The notes below the pieces were generated by a model that saw nothing but the letters and a program-made list of their open reading frames with translations, did no database searches and was not told where the DNA came from. The translations under genes were made by a program, and so were the position numbers. Positions 62,871 through 64,000 of a stretch of 64,000 nucleotides of DNA are shown here, piece by piece (position 1 is the stretch's first letter; every line of letters starts with the position of its first letter). This DNA is from JAHFDS01 sp964593795. GTDB lineage: Bacteria; Myxococcota_A; Polyangia; JAHFDS01. The stretch lies in assembly GCA_964593795.1 (NCBI GenBank), contig CAZQJC010000283.1, positions 1-64,000 of the forward strand, written 5' to 3'.

Positions 62871-64000
62871 TGCGACGAATGTCTGGTCCCAGGATCGCGC
62901 TCGTCGTCGGCCTCGCGGGGAGCCTGTCCGTCTCGGCACCTGCACTGGCGAACAAGAAGCAGGAGAAGCAACCCACGGCCACCAAGGCCGCCCCCGCTGC
63001 GGCCGCACCGGGCGGGCCGGAGACCGGGCCCGAGCAGCCGGAGATCCTGACCGAGGGGCCCGAGATCCCCACGACCGAGAAGGCGAGCCAGGTCGACCTC
63101 GCGAGCCTCGTGACCTCCGCCGCCAAGAGCGTCACGACGGTGCAGGAGGCGCCGGCCATCGTGACCGTCATCACCGCAGAGGAGATGCGGCGTCGTGGAT
63201 TCCGGCGGGTGACCGACGCGATGGTGGACGTGCCGGGCTGGGGTCACTGGCCCGGTGAGGGTCACAGCGTTTACTCACCCCTCACGCGCGGCACCCCGCT
63301 CTCGGCCCTGTTCCTGCGCGACGGCGTCTCGCTCAACTCACCGTTCGTGCAGACCGGCAGCTACCACTACTTCATGCCGATCGAGAACATCAAGCGCATC
63401 GAGGTCGTCACCGGTCCCGGTGGCGTGCTCTGGGGCGCCAACTCGTTCCTCGGCATCATGAACATCATCAACAAGGACGCCGAGGACGTGGACGGCGTCG
63501 AGGTCAGCGCAGGTTACGGCGATGGCTCTGGAGCACAGAGCTACTTCAAGGCCTACGGCATGTTCGGCAAGGTTCTCGCGGGCGGGAAGGTGAAGATCTT
63601 CCAGCACATCTCGTACGAGAACTTCCTCGGCGAAGAGTACACGATGCTCCAGAACGTGCTGTCGAGCCCGGCGCCCCAGCCGAACGGCCCGCTCTACTAC
63701 GGCCCGGCGCTCACCTCGAGCCTGCCGCGCAGCCAGATCGTCAACATCGACGGAAAGTTCTCCGCTGGGCCGGTCTCGCTGATCTACAACGTGCCCATCG
63801 CGGAGGTGCACATCCCGTTGACCTTCCCGTCCACGGTCGTGCACACGGGCCTGCCACCCACCGTGGGGGCGAACGAAATCCCCGGGGTCGCCCCGGGATC
63901 TCCCCGCCCCTACAACCCGACCAGCCAGACCGATCCCCTCGGCGCCGCGAAGGACCACCGGATGCAGTGGTTCGAGCGGTACGCGATCCTCGAGTACAAG
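62870..64000 (+). CDS. TonB-dependent receptor, 3' end outside window
   Basis: The frame is open to the last base (377 codons seen). A signal peptide (IALVVGLAGSLSVSAPALA) and a Pro/Ala/Glu-rich linker lead to a plug domain: VTTVQEAPAIVTVITAEEMRR (TonB-box-proximal), DAMVDVPGW, LFLRDGVSLN, IKRIEVVTGPGGVLWGANSFLGIMNIINKDAED. The start of the beta barrel follows. Such receptors import siderophores or other ligands using TonB energy. It is coupled to the upstream OmpA-like gene by a one-base overlap. Confidence 0.92.

Overview
The window is about 70% GC and reads as chromosomal DNA of a myxobacterium-like member of the Myxococcota (former Deltaproteobacteria). Supporting signs are cysteine-rich DUF4215-type repeats, C-terminal MYXO-CTERM-like tails, five Ser/Thr protein kinases in 64 kb, PEGA/TPR proteins, many lipoproteins with Gly/Ala-rich linkers, a very large coiled-coil protein and the gene order rplM-rpsI-argC. 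I see no rRNA, tRNA, CRISPR array, phage or complete insertion sequence. The genus cannot be fixed from the sequence alone.

Layout. 0-8 kb: the end of a Cys-rich surface protein, an exported DUF255/thioredoxin protein, glycogen synthase, a kinase fused to a macro domain, and a polytopic GT-C-like transferase. 8-12.5 kb: a 600-bp orphan stretch, then rplM-rpsI-argC (minus strand), a receiver/degenerate-GGDEF protein and a dienelactone hydrolase ending in a cluster of inverted repeats. 12.7-25.4 kb: exported and lipoproteins, a kinase with a cyclase-like tail, a PknK-like kinase-ATPase-TPR protein, an M64-like metallopeptidase with a HEAT-like partner, and an amidase lipoprotein. 25.8-29.5 kb: a compact dapA-dapB-murQ-anmK operon joining diaminopimelate synthesis to muropeptide recycling. 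29.5-36.7 kb (minus): a lipoprotein, a DapB-like dehydrogenase, a 1706-residue methyltransferase/coiled-coil protein and acylphosphatase. 37-42 kb: rho, a pilin-like gene, a membrane kinase, rpmE and prfA. 42-48.7 kb: three surface proteins and three left-handed beta-helix acyltransferases. 48.8-51.6 kb (minus): response regulator, kinase and TPR/PEGA protein. 51.8-55.1 kb: a GHKL ATPase and a STAS/Zn/STAS/TM/PDZ membrane protein. 55.2-64 kb: an outer-membrane run of PEGA, lipoprotein, FadL-like, lipoproteins, OmpA with type 3 repeats and a TonB-dependent receptor.

The genes fall into three themes: core housekeeping (translation, transcription termination, cell-wall precursors), kinase-rich signalling, and envelope or surface proteins. 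The strongest candidate for an undescribed system is the ATPase plus tandem-STAS transmembrane pair at 51.8-55.1 kb, which looks like a partner-switching module built into a protein that crosses the inner membrane. Other notable points are the kinase-macro fusion, the giant methyltransferase/coiled-coil protein, families of intergenic hexanucleotide arrays and hairpins, a release factor 1 whose PxT motif reads LAT, and a recurring leaderless-promoter layout in which a -10 box lies 6-8 bases before the start codon.
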